From Paenibacillus sp. PL91 (lineage in GTDB: Bacteria; Bacillota; Bacilli; Paenibacillales; Paenibacillaceae): a stretch of 64,000 nucleotides of DNA. The position numbers were made by a program, and so were the translations under genes. This document shows, piece after piece, positions 8,091 to 16,586 of this stretch. A model generated the notes under the pieces. The model was given only the letters and a program-made list of their open reading frames with translations, was not told the DNA's origin and ran no database searches. Location of the stretch: NCBI RefSeq assembly GCF_012935325.2, contig NZ_JABBYG020000004.1, positions 186,001-250,000 of the forward strand, given 5' to 3'. How positions within the stretch are numbered: the stretch's first letter is position 1; every line of letters begins with the position of its first letter.

Positions 8091-9413
8091 ATGGGGACTC
8101 GTATGAAATCCACGCCTCTTTTTCTTTGTGCTCTGGTTGTTTTTCTGCTGGCCTCCTGCGGCAACTATGTCGAGTCCGAAGGACCGACAATCGGCAAGCT
8201 GCTCAACGAATCGTCGCCTGTAGATCCGAACAAGAACAAAATCGAGCTTCGTTTATGGTCGTTTCATCAATCCCGCGAATATGATTTCTGGCAATGGCTT
8301 GCCAAAGAATACGAAGCTGAGCATGAAAATATTAAGATCAAAGTTGAATTCGTAACCAGCGATGATTATTTCTCGAGAACGCGCTTGCTCTCCTCATTCG
8401 CTTCGGGACAGGGGCCGGACATTTTTTTTGTGTCTCCAGCTACGATTGAGCGGTTCGTGAAGGCGGATATCTTATATCCGCTGACGGATTCCTTCACAGC
8501 TGAAATGAAAAATGACTTCTATCCATCGGCGCTGGAATCGGTGACGCTTGGCAGTGATATTTATGCGGTGCCTATTGAAACAGAGATGCTCGGACTTTTT
8601 TACAATAAGGAAATGTTTCGAAAGAAAGGCATTCAGCCTCCTTCGACGTGGGAAGAGATGAAGGAAGCGGCGCAGGCACTCACCTCGAGCCGTGTGAGCG
8701 GATTGACCGTTGAAACCTTTGAAGGGGTCTATTTAAACTTTTCCTGGCTGCCGTTTCTATGGCAGACCGGCAGCGACCTGTTGACGGAAGACGGAAAGGG
8801 GTCGGCTTTGCCTGGACAAGCTTCGAAGGAAATGTACTCGTTCTTCAAGGATATGGTTAATCAAGGCTTGTTAAATATGAGACCGTCTCGGCCGGTAACG
8901 GATATCGGCATTATCGCAAGCGGTGAGACGGCGATGCAAGTAAGCGGTACGTGGAATATCCGTACGCTCGAGACCGAATTTGCCGATGAGCCGATCGGTG
9001 TTGTGCCGCTGCCTGTTCCTAAAGGCGGCAACCCGGTGACGATTGCGGGCGGATGGAAGCTTGCCGCGAGCAAACAAAGTGAACATGCGGAGGAAGCCGC
9101 AAAATTTATTATGTGGGCGTTAGCCGGAGATCCCGCAATTCCTCTTAAGTGGGTCAATGAAACCAAATTTGCTTATTCTCCGCGCAAATCAGTCATGCAA
9201 GAGGGACTGGAGGACTACCGTCAAGGATTAAGAGCGGTATTTACCGATCAAATATTCGGTACAGAGCGGGAGGAGCCGCAGCTTCCGGAAGAAATAAACC
9301 GGATATTTTCCGATTCGTTGCAGCAATTGCTGTTTGGGGACGAGAGCGCTCAGCAAATCCAAGAACAAGCCGACGCACGAATCAAGAAGTACCTGGAGGA
9401 CGTCAGAAAATAG
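8091..9413 (+). CDS. Sugar-binding lipoprotein (SBP 1), possible sensor partner of the kinase
   Basis: A 440-residue extracellular solute-binding protein of the CUT1 type. It has a lipoprotein signal ending LLAS-Cys23 and a MalE-like fold (IELRLWSFHQ, FASGQGPDIFFVSP, NKEMFRKKGIQPPSTWEEM). AAGGAGG ends 9 bases before the ATG at 8091. It starts 4 bases after the response-regulator stop, so expression is tied to the two-component genes. It is clearly related to the next gene (both contain AKFIMWA then AGDP, and KFAYSPRKSV), so the two arose by duplication. One copy may feed the permeases while this one presents ligand to the kinase; that split is inference. Confidence 0.92.
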   Translation: MGTRMKSTPLFLCALVVFLLASCGNYVESEGPTIGKLLNESSPVDPNKNKIELRLWSFHQSREYDFWQWLAKEYEAEHENIKIKVEFVTSDDYFSRTRLLSSFASGQGPDIFFVSPATIERFVKADILYPLTDSFTAEMKNDFYPSALESVTLGSDIYAVPIETEMLGLFYNKEMFRKKGIQPPSTWEEMKEAAQALTSSRVSGLTVETFEGVYLNFSWLPFLWQTGSDLLTEDGKGSALPGQASKEMYSFFKDMVNQGLLNMRPSRPVTDIGIIASGETAMQVSGTWNIRTLETEFADEPIGVVPLPVPKGGNPVTIAGGWKLAASKQSEHAEEAAKFIMWALAGDPAIPLKWVNETKFAYSPRKSVMQEGLEDYRQGLRAVFTDQIFGTEREEPQLPEEINRIFSDSLQQLLFGDESAQQIQEQADARIKKYLEDVRK

Positions 9414-9447
9414 TCCACCCTGCGTAAATATTTCCCGTTATATGCCC

Positions 9448-9474
9448 TAGCCCAAGTGGATTACACTTGGGCTA
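9448..9474 (+). promoter_or_regulatory. Intercistronic stem-loop between the two SBP genes
   Basis: TAGCCCAAGTG (9448-9458) pairs perfectly over 11 bp with CACTTGGGCTA (9464-9474), with a 5-base loop. The following TATTCATT is a poor U tract, so it may attenuate or protect mRNA ends rather than fully terminate. Confidence 0.75.
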
Positions 9475-9500
9475 TATTCATTGAAAGGGGTTACAAACAA

Positions 9501-10817
9501 ATGGGGAAAAGATGGAAAAGTCTTGGTTTTGCCGTTTTGACGCTGCTGCTCATGCTGCAGGTTGCATGCGGGAATTCGAACAATGGAGGGGAGCCAGGCG
9601 GGAATAACACTGCCGATTCAGGACAAACAGCGGACGTCGGCAAAAAGGTCAAGCTGAAATTTTGGGACTTCCATTCAGAGAAAGAAGAGGAGTTCTTCAA
9701 AGGCTTGGTCGATGAGTACAACAAGGTTCAAGATAACGTCGTCATTGAGTATTCCACCTTTAACCAAACGGATTACACAACAACGAAGCTTCCGACCGGA
9801 TTTGCTTCCGGCGAAGGCCCGGACATTTACATGATCAGTCCCGGCGATTTTATGAAATTTTCCAAATCCGGTTTGATGGCTGATTTGTCACTGTACTTCC
9901 CTGAAGGCGCCAAGGAGGATTTCCTGCCTGCATCGCTGGATGCGGTAACGGTCGACGGCAAAGTATTGGCTCTGCCGTACGAGCTTGAGCTTCTCGGTCT
10001 TTACTATAACGAACAGATGCTGAAGGACGCGGGTGTCGAAGTTCCGAAAACATGGGATGAATTGTACGCCGCATCGAAGAAGCTGACGACAGACAAGGTG
10101 GCAGGTTTAATTTTACCGCCTGATAAAGGTCCTTATTTCAACTTCATCTGGTATCCGTTCCTATGGCAGCAAGGCGGCAATGTTTTGAACGAGGACGGAA
10201 CGGCATCTAAATTCAACACGCCGGAAACGGCAAAAGCGCTTGACTTCTGGGGCCGATTCTTCAAAGAGGGTATTGCCCCGACAAAGCTGCAGCAAGGGCC
10301 TTGGGAGATCGATCACCTCGGCAAGAAAACGGCAGCGATGCAAATCGTCGGAACCTGGGCAATCAACCGCGCAGAGGAAGTGTTCGGCGACGTGCCAATT
10401 AATGTAGCCCCGCTGCCAATCCCGGAAGGCGGCAAGGCAGCAACGGATGCGGGCGGCTGGAAGTTCGCAGTCAACGGCAAAAGCAAGCATGTAGATGAAG
10501 CGGCTAAATTCATTATGTGGGCGTTCGCCGGAGATCCGGAACGCGCGCTTAAATGGTGCACGGAAATTAAATTCGCATACTCGCCGCGTAAATCCGTAGT
10601 CGAGAAGGGGAAAGAAGTATACAGCAAAGGAATGCGCAAAGTATTCACGGAGCAAATTTACGATTCCGCCATTCCGGAGCCGCGTTATCCTTCTGAAGTG
10701 CTGGATGTTGTCGGTGATGCCATGCAGTACGTGATGTTCGATAAATATGATGGTGCGGGCGCGGCACAGCAAGTAGACGGCAAAATTAACGAAGCGATTC
10801 AAGCAGCGAATAAATAA
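9501..10817 (+). CDS. Sugar-binding lipoprotein (SBP 2) of a CUT1 importer
   Basis: A 438-residue solute-binding lipoprotein with signal sequence ending LMLQVA-Cys23; Gln at -3 of the lipobox is unusual. The MalE-like body has VKLKFWDFHS, FASGEGPDIYMISP and YYNEQMLKDAGVEVPKTWDE. I chose the ATG at 9501, preceded by AAAGGGG; an upstream GTG falls inside the hairpin. It is a paralogue of SBP 1 and the one nearer the permease genes, so it is the likelier transport component. A hairpin lies between it and the first permease gene, a common device for making more binding protein than permease. Confidence 0.93.
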   Translation: MGKRWKSLGFAVLTLLLMLQVACGNSNNGGEPGGNNTADSGQTADVGKKVKLKFWDFHSEKEEEFFKGLVDEYNKVQDNVVIEYSTFNQTDYTTTKLPTGFASGEGPDIYMISPGDFMKFSKSGLMADLSLYFPEGAKEDFLPASLDAVTVDGKVLALPYELELLGLYYNEQMLKDAGVEVPKTWDELYAASKKLTTDKVAGLILPPDKGPYFNFIWYPFLWQQGGNVLNEDGTASKFNTPETAKALDFWGRFFKEGIAPTKLQQGPWEIDHLGKKTAAMQIVGTWAINRAEEVFGDVPINVAPLPIPEGGKAATDAGGWKFAVNGKSKHVDEAAKFIMWAFAGDPERALKWCTEIKFAYSPRKSVVEKGKEVYSKGMRKVFTEQIYDSAIPEPRYPSEVLDVVGDAMQYVMFDKYDGAGAAQQVDGKINEAIQAANK

Positions 10818-10849
10818 TTGATTAACCAAACGAAAAGGAAGCGGGGGGC

Positions 10850-10873
10850 GGAGAACCGGATTTGCGGTTCTCC
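10850..10873 (+). promoter_or_regulatory. Stem-loop between SBP 2 and the permease genes
   Basis: GGAGAACCG (10850-10858) pairs with CGGTTCTCC (10865-10873) around a 6-base loop. No U tract follows, so it fits partial termination or 3'-end protection of the SBP message. Confidence 0.72.
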
Positions 10874-10906
10874 ACCTGCACCACTCCGATTGAAGGAGGA
10901 TGTTCA

Positions 10907-11794
10907 GTGACTCCAAAACGAATAAGTGACAGGACGAGGAATGAGTGGGTCACGGCGTACGCTTTTTTGCTCCCAAATACATTGGGTTTACTTACTTTTG
11001 TATTTATCCCGATCGTATACGCCTTTTATGTCAGCTTACACGACTGGAATGCGTTAAGCCCGAAGGTGTTCTCCGGCTTTGCTAACTATAAGGCGCTGCT
11101 GCAGGATGATTTATGGTGGAACTCCGTGCTCAAGACGTTGTTGTTCAGCGTGATTTATGTCCCGTCTCTCTATATGCTCTCGCTGATCTCAGCCGTTCTT
11201 CTGAACGCATTGAAGGGGAGAATCGTAGGTCCGGTGAGAACGATGTTTCTAATGCCGTTTGCCATTACCTCCATCATATCCGCCATTATCGGCATGTACA
11301 TGCTCGATCCACGAAACGGCGTCATTAATCATCTGTTAGGGTTCTTAGGCATAGGGCCGCAGCAGTTTCTCGGCTCCACCTCGCAGGCGATGCTTAGCAT
11401 TGTCGGGGTTATATTATGGATCAACGTCGGCTATAACATGATCATCTTTTTATCCGCCATGAAGGAAATTCCGCGAGATTATTATGAGGCGGCGCAAATC
11501 GACGGCGCTACGGGCTGGAAGGCCTTTCGCTTTATTACGTTTCCGCTCCTTACGGAAACGAGCACCTTCATCCTTATCGTGACCATGATCGGCTCCTTTC
11601 AGGCATTCGATCAGATCGTCGTCATGACGAAGGGCGGTCCGGCTAATGCAACGGAAGTGAGCGTTCTCTATATTTTTAAGCAGGGCTTTGAGCTCCTTAA
11701 CATGGGGTATGCTTCCGCACTGGCCTTTGTCCTGTTCCTGATTATCTTCTGCTTGTCCATTATTCAGTTAAAGCTCCTCTCTTTGAGGAAATAG
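10907..11794 (+). CDS. ABC sugar transporter permease, MalF/UgpA type
   Basis: A 295-residue inner-membrane permease with about six membrane helices (first one AYAFLLPNTLGLLTFVFIPI). The cytoplasmic EAA loop reads YEAAQIDGA followed by FPLL, the site that contacts the ATPase. I chose the GTG at 10907, 7 bases after AAGGAGGA; upstream alternatives lie in the hairpin. It forms a heterodimer with the permease encoded 3 bases downstream and works with SBP 2. No ATPase gene is present, as usual for CUT1 systems that share MsmX. Confidence 0.93.
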   Translation: MTPKRISDRTRNEWVTAYAFLLPNTLGLLTFVFIPIVYAFYVSLHDWNALSPKVFSGFANYKALLQDDLWWNSVLKTLLFSVIYVPSLYMLSLISAVLLNALKGRIVGPVRTMFLMPFAITSIISAIIGMYMLDPRNGVINHLLGFLGIGPQQFLGSTSQAMLSIVGVILWINVGYNMIIFLSAMKEIPRDYYEAAQIDGATGWKAFRFITFPLLTETSTFILIVTMIGSFQAFDQIVVMTKGGPANATEVSVLYIFKQGFELLNMGYASALAFVLFLIIFCLSIIQLKLLSLRK

Positions 11795-11797
11795 GCG

Positions 11798-12619
11798 GTG
11801 AAGAACTTGAGAATAAACAATCGAATCCTATTGCCGTCTGTCGCGGTTTTATTAGGTCTCGTTATGATTTTTCCGATTTATTTGCTCGTTATCAGCTCAT
11901 TGCGTTCCGAAACAAACGTATTCGATTTTAATTTATTGCCGACCGGGTTTGAGTTCAGCAACTTCGCAGAAGCTTGGATTGGCTCGGGGCTGCCCCGTTC
12001 GATCGTCAATTCCCTAATCGTATCCGGTACCGTTACCGTCATTGCAATGATTTTTCATGCGATGTCGGGCTACGCGCTTGCGCGGTTTCGTTTTCCGGGG
12101 AAAGCGATCATGTTCGCTTGGATGTTAAGCACGCTCATGGTACCGTTTGCCGTCATTATGATCCCGCTCTATCTGATTACGAAAAATTTAGGGCTAGCCA
12201 ACTCGTATGCCGGCCTTATTATCCCATCTATCTTTAACGCTTACGGTATTTTCTTGTTCCGTCAGTTTTATATGGATTTCCCCAAGGAGCTGGAAGAAGC
12301 GGGTTATATGGAGGGACTCAGCTTGTCGGGTACCTTCTTCCGGCTGGCGCTTCCGCTGTCTGTTCCGATCATTGTGCCGCTAACGATAGGATTCTTCCTG
12401 ACGAATTGGAATGCATATATGTGGCCGTTAATTATTACACAGGACGAGAGCCTGTGGGTCGTTCAGCAGCGGCTCGCGCATTTGGTGGGCGGAGGTTATT
12501 TTACGCCATGGAACGTCGTGCTTGCGGCTGCCGTCGTTGTGGCCATACCAACCTTCATCCTGTTCTTCGTCGCGCAAAAGTATTTGGTAGAAGGCATTAA
12601 GATGAGCGGAATAAAATAG
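11798..12619 (+). CDS. ABC sugar transporter permease, MalG/UgpE type
   Basis: A 273-residue permease and partner of the preceding gene. The first helix is VLLGLVMIFPIYLLVISSL. The C-terminal end AQKYLVEGIKMSGIK is typical of the MalG group. Its EAA loop is degenerate (EEAGYMEGLS then LPLS), with Gly for the second Ala. The start is GTG at 11798, three bases after the previous stop, with GGCGGTG upstream. A strong terminator follows, so this closes the LacI-kinase-regulator-SBP-permease operon. Confidence 0.93.
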   Translation: MKNLRINNRILLPSVAVLLGLVMIFPIYLLVISSLRSETNVFDFNLLPTGFEFSNFAEAWIGSGLPRSIVNSLIVSGTVTVIAMIFHAMSGYALARFRFPGKAIMFAWMLSTLMVPFAVIMIPLYLITKNLGLANSYAGLIIPSIFNAYGIFLFRQFYMDFPKELEEAGYMEGLSLSGTFFRLALPLSVPIIVPLTIGFFLTNWNAYMWPLIITQDESLWVVQQRLAHLVGGGYFTPWNVVLAAAVVVAIPTFILFFVAQKYLVEGIKMSGIK

Positions 12620-12634
12620 TAACCTGCAAGCAGG

Positions 12635-12682
12635 AAAGCCATGCGACTGGAGCGATGACGTTCCAGTCGCATGGCTTTTTTG
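12635..12682 (+). terminator. Strong Rho-independent terminator
   Basis: AGCCATGCGACTGGA pairs with TCCAGTCGCATGGCT over about 15 bp with a short loop, followed by TTTTT. It ends the first importer operon. Confidence 0.95.
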
Positions 12683-12820
12683 TCAGCTATTTTTCTGGTA
12701 AAAGATAGAGAATAATTACATGATCCGAAGGAGGATAGCTGTCAAATCCACTTTGTTTGGGGCGATCTTCACGGGCTGTCCAACGCATGAAAATGCTACG
12801 TAATTAAGAAAGGGCAGCGG
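12683..12820. other. Intergenic gap, no supported gene
   Basis: The gap holds a 27-codon ORF (12720-12803) containing a hydrophobic stretch ending TGC, and an internal AAGGAGGA not placed in front of any normal start codon. It might be a worn-out lipoprotein signal sequence, but nothing supports translation. Confidence 0.4.
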
Positions 12821-13672
12821 TTAATCCGGTTGGCGTTCCGAAGAAGACCCCGCACCGTACAGATTCCGGTACGTGTCCGGCGTTATGCCTTCCTTCTGGC
12901 GAAACGTAGCTACGAAGTGACTCGCGTCACGGAACCCGACCGCTTCTCCGATGCGGCGCACGGTCCAATCCGGCCGGGAAGGAAGCCATTCCTTCGCCTT
13001 GCGGAGCCGCAGTTGGATCAAATAAGCGTATGCCGTCTGGCCGAACAGCTCACGAAATCTTTCGTTCAGCTGCCGTTTGCCGATGCCGAGCTGCGAAGCC
13101 ATCTCCGCCAATCCGATTCCCGGGTTGGCGAATTCGTTTTCGAGCCAGATCAGCAGGCCTTGAATCCGCTCTAGCCGTTTCGACATGGACGGTCGGTTGT
13201 CCGTGCGGGCATCGGTCCGGAGCAGCGTCAGAAACCGGTACAAATCCGCGGAGTAGCGCCATCCCGACGGATCGCTGCCCGATTCGGCTGACGCCAGCAA
13301 GCTTTCCAGCTGGTCGGTTATCTGATCATTGCCTGATTCCCATTGAAAGCGTTCGGCGATGCTCCAACCGAGCGATTGCACGAAACTTACGGCCGCGCTT
13401 CCTTGAAAGGTGATATAGCCCGTCCGCCACCGGTCGCCTCTGGCCTCATATCGGTGAGGCGTCCCCGGCGCGAGAAGAACGCCTGATCGTTCCGTCATTT
13501 TCCAGGTGCGGCCGCTCATCGACAGTTCACCTTCTCCTTCCAGCGTCTGAAGCCAATGGAAATAGGGATAACCGTTTGGCCTTGTCATCGTCTCTTGGTC
13601 GGGATTGATTCCAATCGTCTCCAGCTGAAGGGGCAGCAACTCCGCCGGGGAGGTGGGAACTACTCGGTGCAT
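12821..13672 (-). CDS. AraC family transcriptional regulator
   Basis: A 283-residue regulator. An N-terminal cupin-like sensor domain (PYFHWLQTLEGEGELSMSG, LLAPGTPHRYEA) is followed by a C-terminal double helix-turn-helix (IGLAEMASQLGIGKRQLNERF; VRRIGEAVGFRDASHFVATF). I chose the ATG at 13672, preceded on the minus strand by GGAGG about 9 bases away; a start 10 codons earlier has no such site. It is divergent from the decayed GH42 gene, which was probably its target. The nearest live genes it could still control are the GH105 and esterase genes further right. Confidence 0.9.
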   Translation of the reverse strand: MHRVVPTSPAELLPLQLETIGINPDQETMTRPNGYPYFHWLQTLEGEGELSMSGRTWKMTERSGVLLAPGTPHRYEARGDRWRTGYITFQGSAAVSFVQSLGWSIAERFQWESGNDQITDQLESLLASAESGSDPSGWRYSADLYRFLTLLRTDARTDNRPSMSKRLERIQGLLIWLENEFANPGIGLAEMASQLGIGKRQLNERFRELFGQTAYAYLIQLRLRKAKEWLPSRPDWTVRRIGEAVGFRDASHFVATFRQKEGITPDTYRNLYGAGSSSERQPD

Positions 13673-13758
13673 CTTATAAAACCTCCATATTCTTATATGC
13701 AAGCTCTTTTATTTTATATTGGATATAGCCATTATAAGCCATAATATAAGGTTATCAC

Positions 13759-14300
13759 ATGCAGTTTTATCATATGACGGCGGCGATTACAATCCCGATC
13801 AATGGGACTTCGTTATGTGGACGAAGCGCATAAGTTCTACGATGCGTTATACCGTTCGGGAATCGCGGCGGACGTCGTCAGCGTGGAAGCCGATCTTACC
13901 AGTTACGAACCTCGTTATTGCGCCCGTTATGCATATGGTGAAGCAGGACTTAGCGGACAAGCTGGAGAAATACGTAGATGCTGGTGGCGCGCTCATCACG
14001 ACCTTCTTCAGCGGCATCGTCGACGAAAACGAGGCGTCGTTCCTTCAAGATTGGTTGTCGCAGCTGTGTTTCTCCCGCGGGATCAAACCTCTCGTTCACT
14101 CCGCGCCGGAAGCCGTGGAAACGACGCTTCGTTCCAAGGACGGCCAAGAGTACTTGTTCGTGCTTAATCACAACGCGGATGCCGTTACGGTCGAAATGGG
14201 CGATTGGTCTGGCGTTGACCTGTTGACCGGCCGTACGATGAATGGCAGCAAATCGGAGCTTGCGGGCCGCGATGTATGGATTGTAAAGCTTCATTCGTAG
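13759..14300 (+). pseudogene. GH42 beta-galactosidase, decayed (deletions and frameshifts)
   Basis: Pieces of one GH42 enzyme lie in order but in changing frames. ATG 13759 starts MQFYH; after a one-base slip the GH42 start YDGGDYNPDQW follows. The whole catalytic barrel is then missing. Next comes the trimerisation-domain segment LRYVDEAHKFYDALYRSGI (about 13808-13905) in a third frame. After another shift near 13908 it continues NLVIAPVMHMVKQ, GGALITTFFSGIVDENE and, after a further internal loss, the C-terminal beta-domain (EYLFVLNHNADAV, DLLTGRT). A whole GH42 is about 670 residues; about 180 codons remain. It cannot be active. It is divergent from the AraC gene. Confidence 0.88.
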
Positions 14301-14347
14301 AGTGCCGTTTCCATGTGGAAGCTCATTTAGTTCTTAGAAGCAAACAT

Positions 14348-14376
14348 CCAAATCCCTGCTTCCGGCGGGGGATTTG
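14348..14376 (+). terminator. Stem-loop after the GH42 remnant
   Basis: CCAAATCCC (14348-14356) pairs with GGGATTTGG (14368-14376). There is no U tract, so termination would be weak; it may be a leader hairpin for the GH105 gene. Confidence 0.55.
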
Positions 14377-14402
14377 GACATGTAGATGAGGGGATGAACA
14401 AG

Positions 14403-15431
14403 ATGAAAATTAACACAAAAGCAAGCGATTTGAAGCAAGTCATCGGACGTGTGGCGGAGTATACGTTCGACATGGACCTCACATGGGATTGGCCGGGCGG
14501 AGTCGCCTACTACGGCGTCAGCCGTGCGTTCGAGGTAACAGGCGAGCAAGCATACCTCGATCGGATGATTGCTTGGGTGGACGAATACATCGAAGCGGGA
14601 CTGCCAGGCTGGACGGTTAATACGTGCGCTATGGGGCATATGCTGCTCACGTTATACGAGCATACGAAGGACGAGAGGTATGCCGAGCTTATTTTCAGCA
14701 AGATCGATTACCTGGAGAATAAAGCACTGCGTTTCGGCGACCGGGTGCTTCAGCATACGGTGTCGGCAAAAAACGATTTCCCGGAACAGTGTTGGGCGGA
14801 CACGCTGTTCATGGCGGCATATTTCATGCTGCGCGCAGGCATCATGTTTGACAAAAAACATCTCGTCCACGATGCCTTGCATCAATTTTTCTGGCATATC
14901 AACTATTTGCAGGACGAAAACGACGGGCTGTGGTACCACGGCTACAACCATATCAAGAAGGATCATATGTCCGGTATTTACTGGGCGCGCGCCAACGCTT
15001 GGGCAGCTTATACGATGTCCCGAGCGGCAAAGGTACTGCCGGAAGGCTATCTGTATCCTCCGATGATGCATATATGGAGCTCATTACGCGATCAGCTGGC
15101 CGCTATCAAGAAGCTGCAGAAGGAAGACGGTCTTTGGGGCACCGTTCTCGATTATCCGGAAGCCTATGGCGAAGTATCGGCTACGGCGGGCATCGCGGCG
15201 GCAATGGTCATGCAAGGCAATCCGCTGCACGCGAAGCACGTGCAGAAGGCGCTTGATGGGGTTCTAGAGAACATCGCTGACAATGGCCGCGTACTGAACG
15301 TATCGGGAGGCACTGCCGTCATGAACGACATCGCCGGTTACCTCTGTATCGACAGGAAATGGGCCCAGGGCTGGGGGCAGGGGCTGGCGCTCACATTTTT
15401 AGCTGCGGTCATCGAGAATGAGAAATCCTGA
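14403..15431 (+). CDS. GH105 unsaturated glucuronyl/galacturonyl hydrolase (YteR-like)
   Basis: A 342-residue alpha/alpha-barrel hydrolase. Family GH105 removes the unsaturated uronic acid left at the non-reducing end of pectin (rhamnogalacturonan) fragments by lyases. The family's key Asp lies in CWADTLFMAAYF (Asp133). Other typical pieces are WPGGVAYYGV, YHGYNHIKKDHMSGIYWARAN and the ending WAQGWGQGLALT. No signal peptide, so it acts in the cytoplasm on imported fragments. I chose the ATG at 14403 because GAGGGG sits 9 bases upstream; an ATG at 14394 abuts it. It is followed by an SGNH esterase, a natural partner for acetylated pectin. Confidence 0.92.
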   Translation: MKINTKASDLKQVIGRVAEYTFDMDLTWDWPGGVAYYGVSRAFEVTGEQAYLDRMIAWVDEYIEAGLPGWTVNTCAMGHMLLTLYEHTKDERYAELIFSKIDYLENKALRFGDRVLQHTVSAKNDFPEQCWADTLFMAAYFMLRAGIMFDKKHLVHDALHQFFWHINYLQDENDGLWYHGYNHIKKDHMSGIYWARANAWAAYTMSRAAKVLPEGYLYPPMMHIWSSLRDQLAAIKKLQKEDGLWGTVLDYPEAYGEVSATAGIAAAMVMQGNPLHAKHVQKALDGVLENIADNGRVLNVSGGTAVMNDIAGYLCIDRKWAQGWGQGLALTFLAAVIENEKS

Positions 15432-15485
15432 TTTCGGAAACAGATTGAACTAAAACGGTGTTACACAGTTAAAGGAGGCAAAACC

Positions 15486-16145
15486 ATGTTGTTGGAAGCA
15501 AAATCGAAATTGGTCATGATCGGCGATTCCATTACGGATTCTGATCGGGCTAGACCTTACGGGGAAGGGCTCTTTGGGGCTATCGGCAAAGGCTATGTTT
15601 CGCTTGTGGATGCGCTGCTGACGGCAGCGTACCCGGAGCGCGGGATACGGGTTGTGAACATGGGAACAAGCGGCAATACGGTTCGTGATCTGAAGGAGCG
15701 CTGGCAGACGGACGTGCTGGATTTGAAGCCGGACTGGCTGTCGATCATGATCGGCATTAATGATGTCTGGCGCCAATATGATCTGCCAGCCCAGACCGAG
15801 CAACATGTCTATATCGACGAATATGAAGAAACGCTGGAGGCGCTTGTAAAGCGTGCGAGGCCGCAGCTGCAAGGGCTTGTATTAATGACACCGTTCTATA
15901 TCGAGCCGAATGCGGCAGATCCGATGCGTAGGACGATGGATCAGTACGGCGAGGCCGTAAAGAAGGTGGCGATCAAGTATGATGCTCGGTTTGTCGATAC
16001 TCAGGCAGCATTTAATCAGGTTCTAGCTCATATTTATCCGGGAACACTCGCCTGGGACCGCGTTCATCCGAACATGGCGGGGCATGCGGTACTCGCACGA
16101 GCATTTCTGCAAGCAATCGAATACGACTACAACCGTGGTTTGTAA
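15486..16145 (+). CDS. SGNH/GDSL hydrolase, probable carbohydrate acetylesterase
   Basis: A 219-residue SGNH hydrolase. Block I is MIGDSITDSD (nucleophile Ser15), block II has GTSGNT, block III GINDVW, and block V DRVHPN (Asp191, His194). There is no signal peptide, so it works inside the cell, most likely removing acetyl groups from imported oligosaccharides such as rhamnogalacturonan fragments; lipase or other esterase activity cannot be excluded. AAAGGAGG precedes the ATG. It lies 54 bases after GH105 and is probably in the same operon. Confidence 0.9.
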   Translation: MLLEAKSKLVMIGDSITDSDRARPYGEGLFGAIGKGYVSLVDALLTAAYPERGIRVVNMGTSGNTVRDLKERWQTDVLDLKPDWLSIMIGINDVWRQYDLPAQTEQHVYIDEYEETLEALVKRARPQLQGLVLMTPFYIEPNAADPMRRTMDQYGEAVKKVAIKYDARFVDTQAAFNQVLAHIYPGTLAWDRVHPNMAGHAVLARAFLQAIEYDYNRGL

Positions 16146-16586
16146 TACGCTCTATCAACCTGGGACTGCCGACGTCGCTATTATCAAGAAGAACAGTCTA
16201 ACGCCGTCCGATTAGATCCTAAAGCAAGCTGTGAAAACCCAGACAGGACAAGGCGTCAGCGTTTTTATAAGGATTACGGATGGCCGTTCCTTCGCTGGCG
16301 GCGATGAGGCCAGTGGCTCGATCTCCCCTAGGGTCCACCAAAACAATAAATTCAAACCACTTCATCCGAAGTGGTTTTTTTATTGCTTGGCGGAGCCCCA
16401 TAAGAGGACGACGGACCTCGGATTTCAGTACGTGCAGACGGAACAAATGGTTAGGAAAGGCGTCTGAATCTACCGGTAAAAATCCTCGTCGAGTTAGCTT
16501 TGTAGCTATTCAATCAAAGATTGGGACATCTCTAGACGGATAAGCGAGCTTATCTCGCACGAATGAAACGAAGCGGTGGAACGAAC
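16146..16586. other. 441-base intergenic region with one terminator
   Basis: No gene is supported. The short ORFs here lack ribosome binding sites and family signals and run through the terminator at 16354-16382. A segment ending in GGGTCCACCA (about 16331-16340) looks faintly like a tRNA 3' end, but no matching 5' half was found. Confidence 0.6.
16354..16382 (+). terminator. Rho-independent terminator
   Basis: AACCACTTC pairs with GAAGTGGTT around a 4-base loop (ATCC), followed by TTTTTTT. It could end the GH105-esterase transcript; its A-rich left side could let it act on the minus strand for the MFS gene as well. Confidence 0.88.

Noticed and set aside
12720..12803. 27-codon ORF with a hydrophobic stretch and a Cys
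   Set aside because: No ribosome binding site before the ATG; the only AAGGAGGA lies inside it. Kept only as a note on the gap.
14652..15071. 139-codon minus-strand ORF inside the GH105 gene
   Set aside because: Shadow of a well-supported gene; no start signal or recognisable product.
16300..16345. tRNA-like 3' end (CTCGATC loop, ending CCACCA)
   Set aside because: No 5' acceptor strand, D arm or anticodon arm pairs with it in the preceding 80 bases.
16231..16543. Two ORFs (78 and 87 codons) left of the MFS gene
   Set aside because: Both read through a clear terminator and lack start signals and family features.
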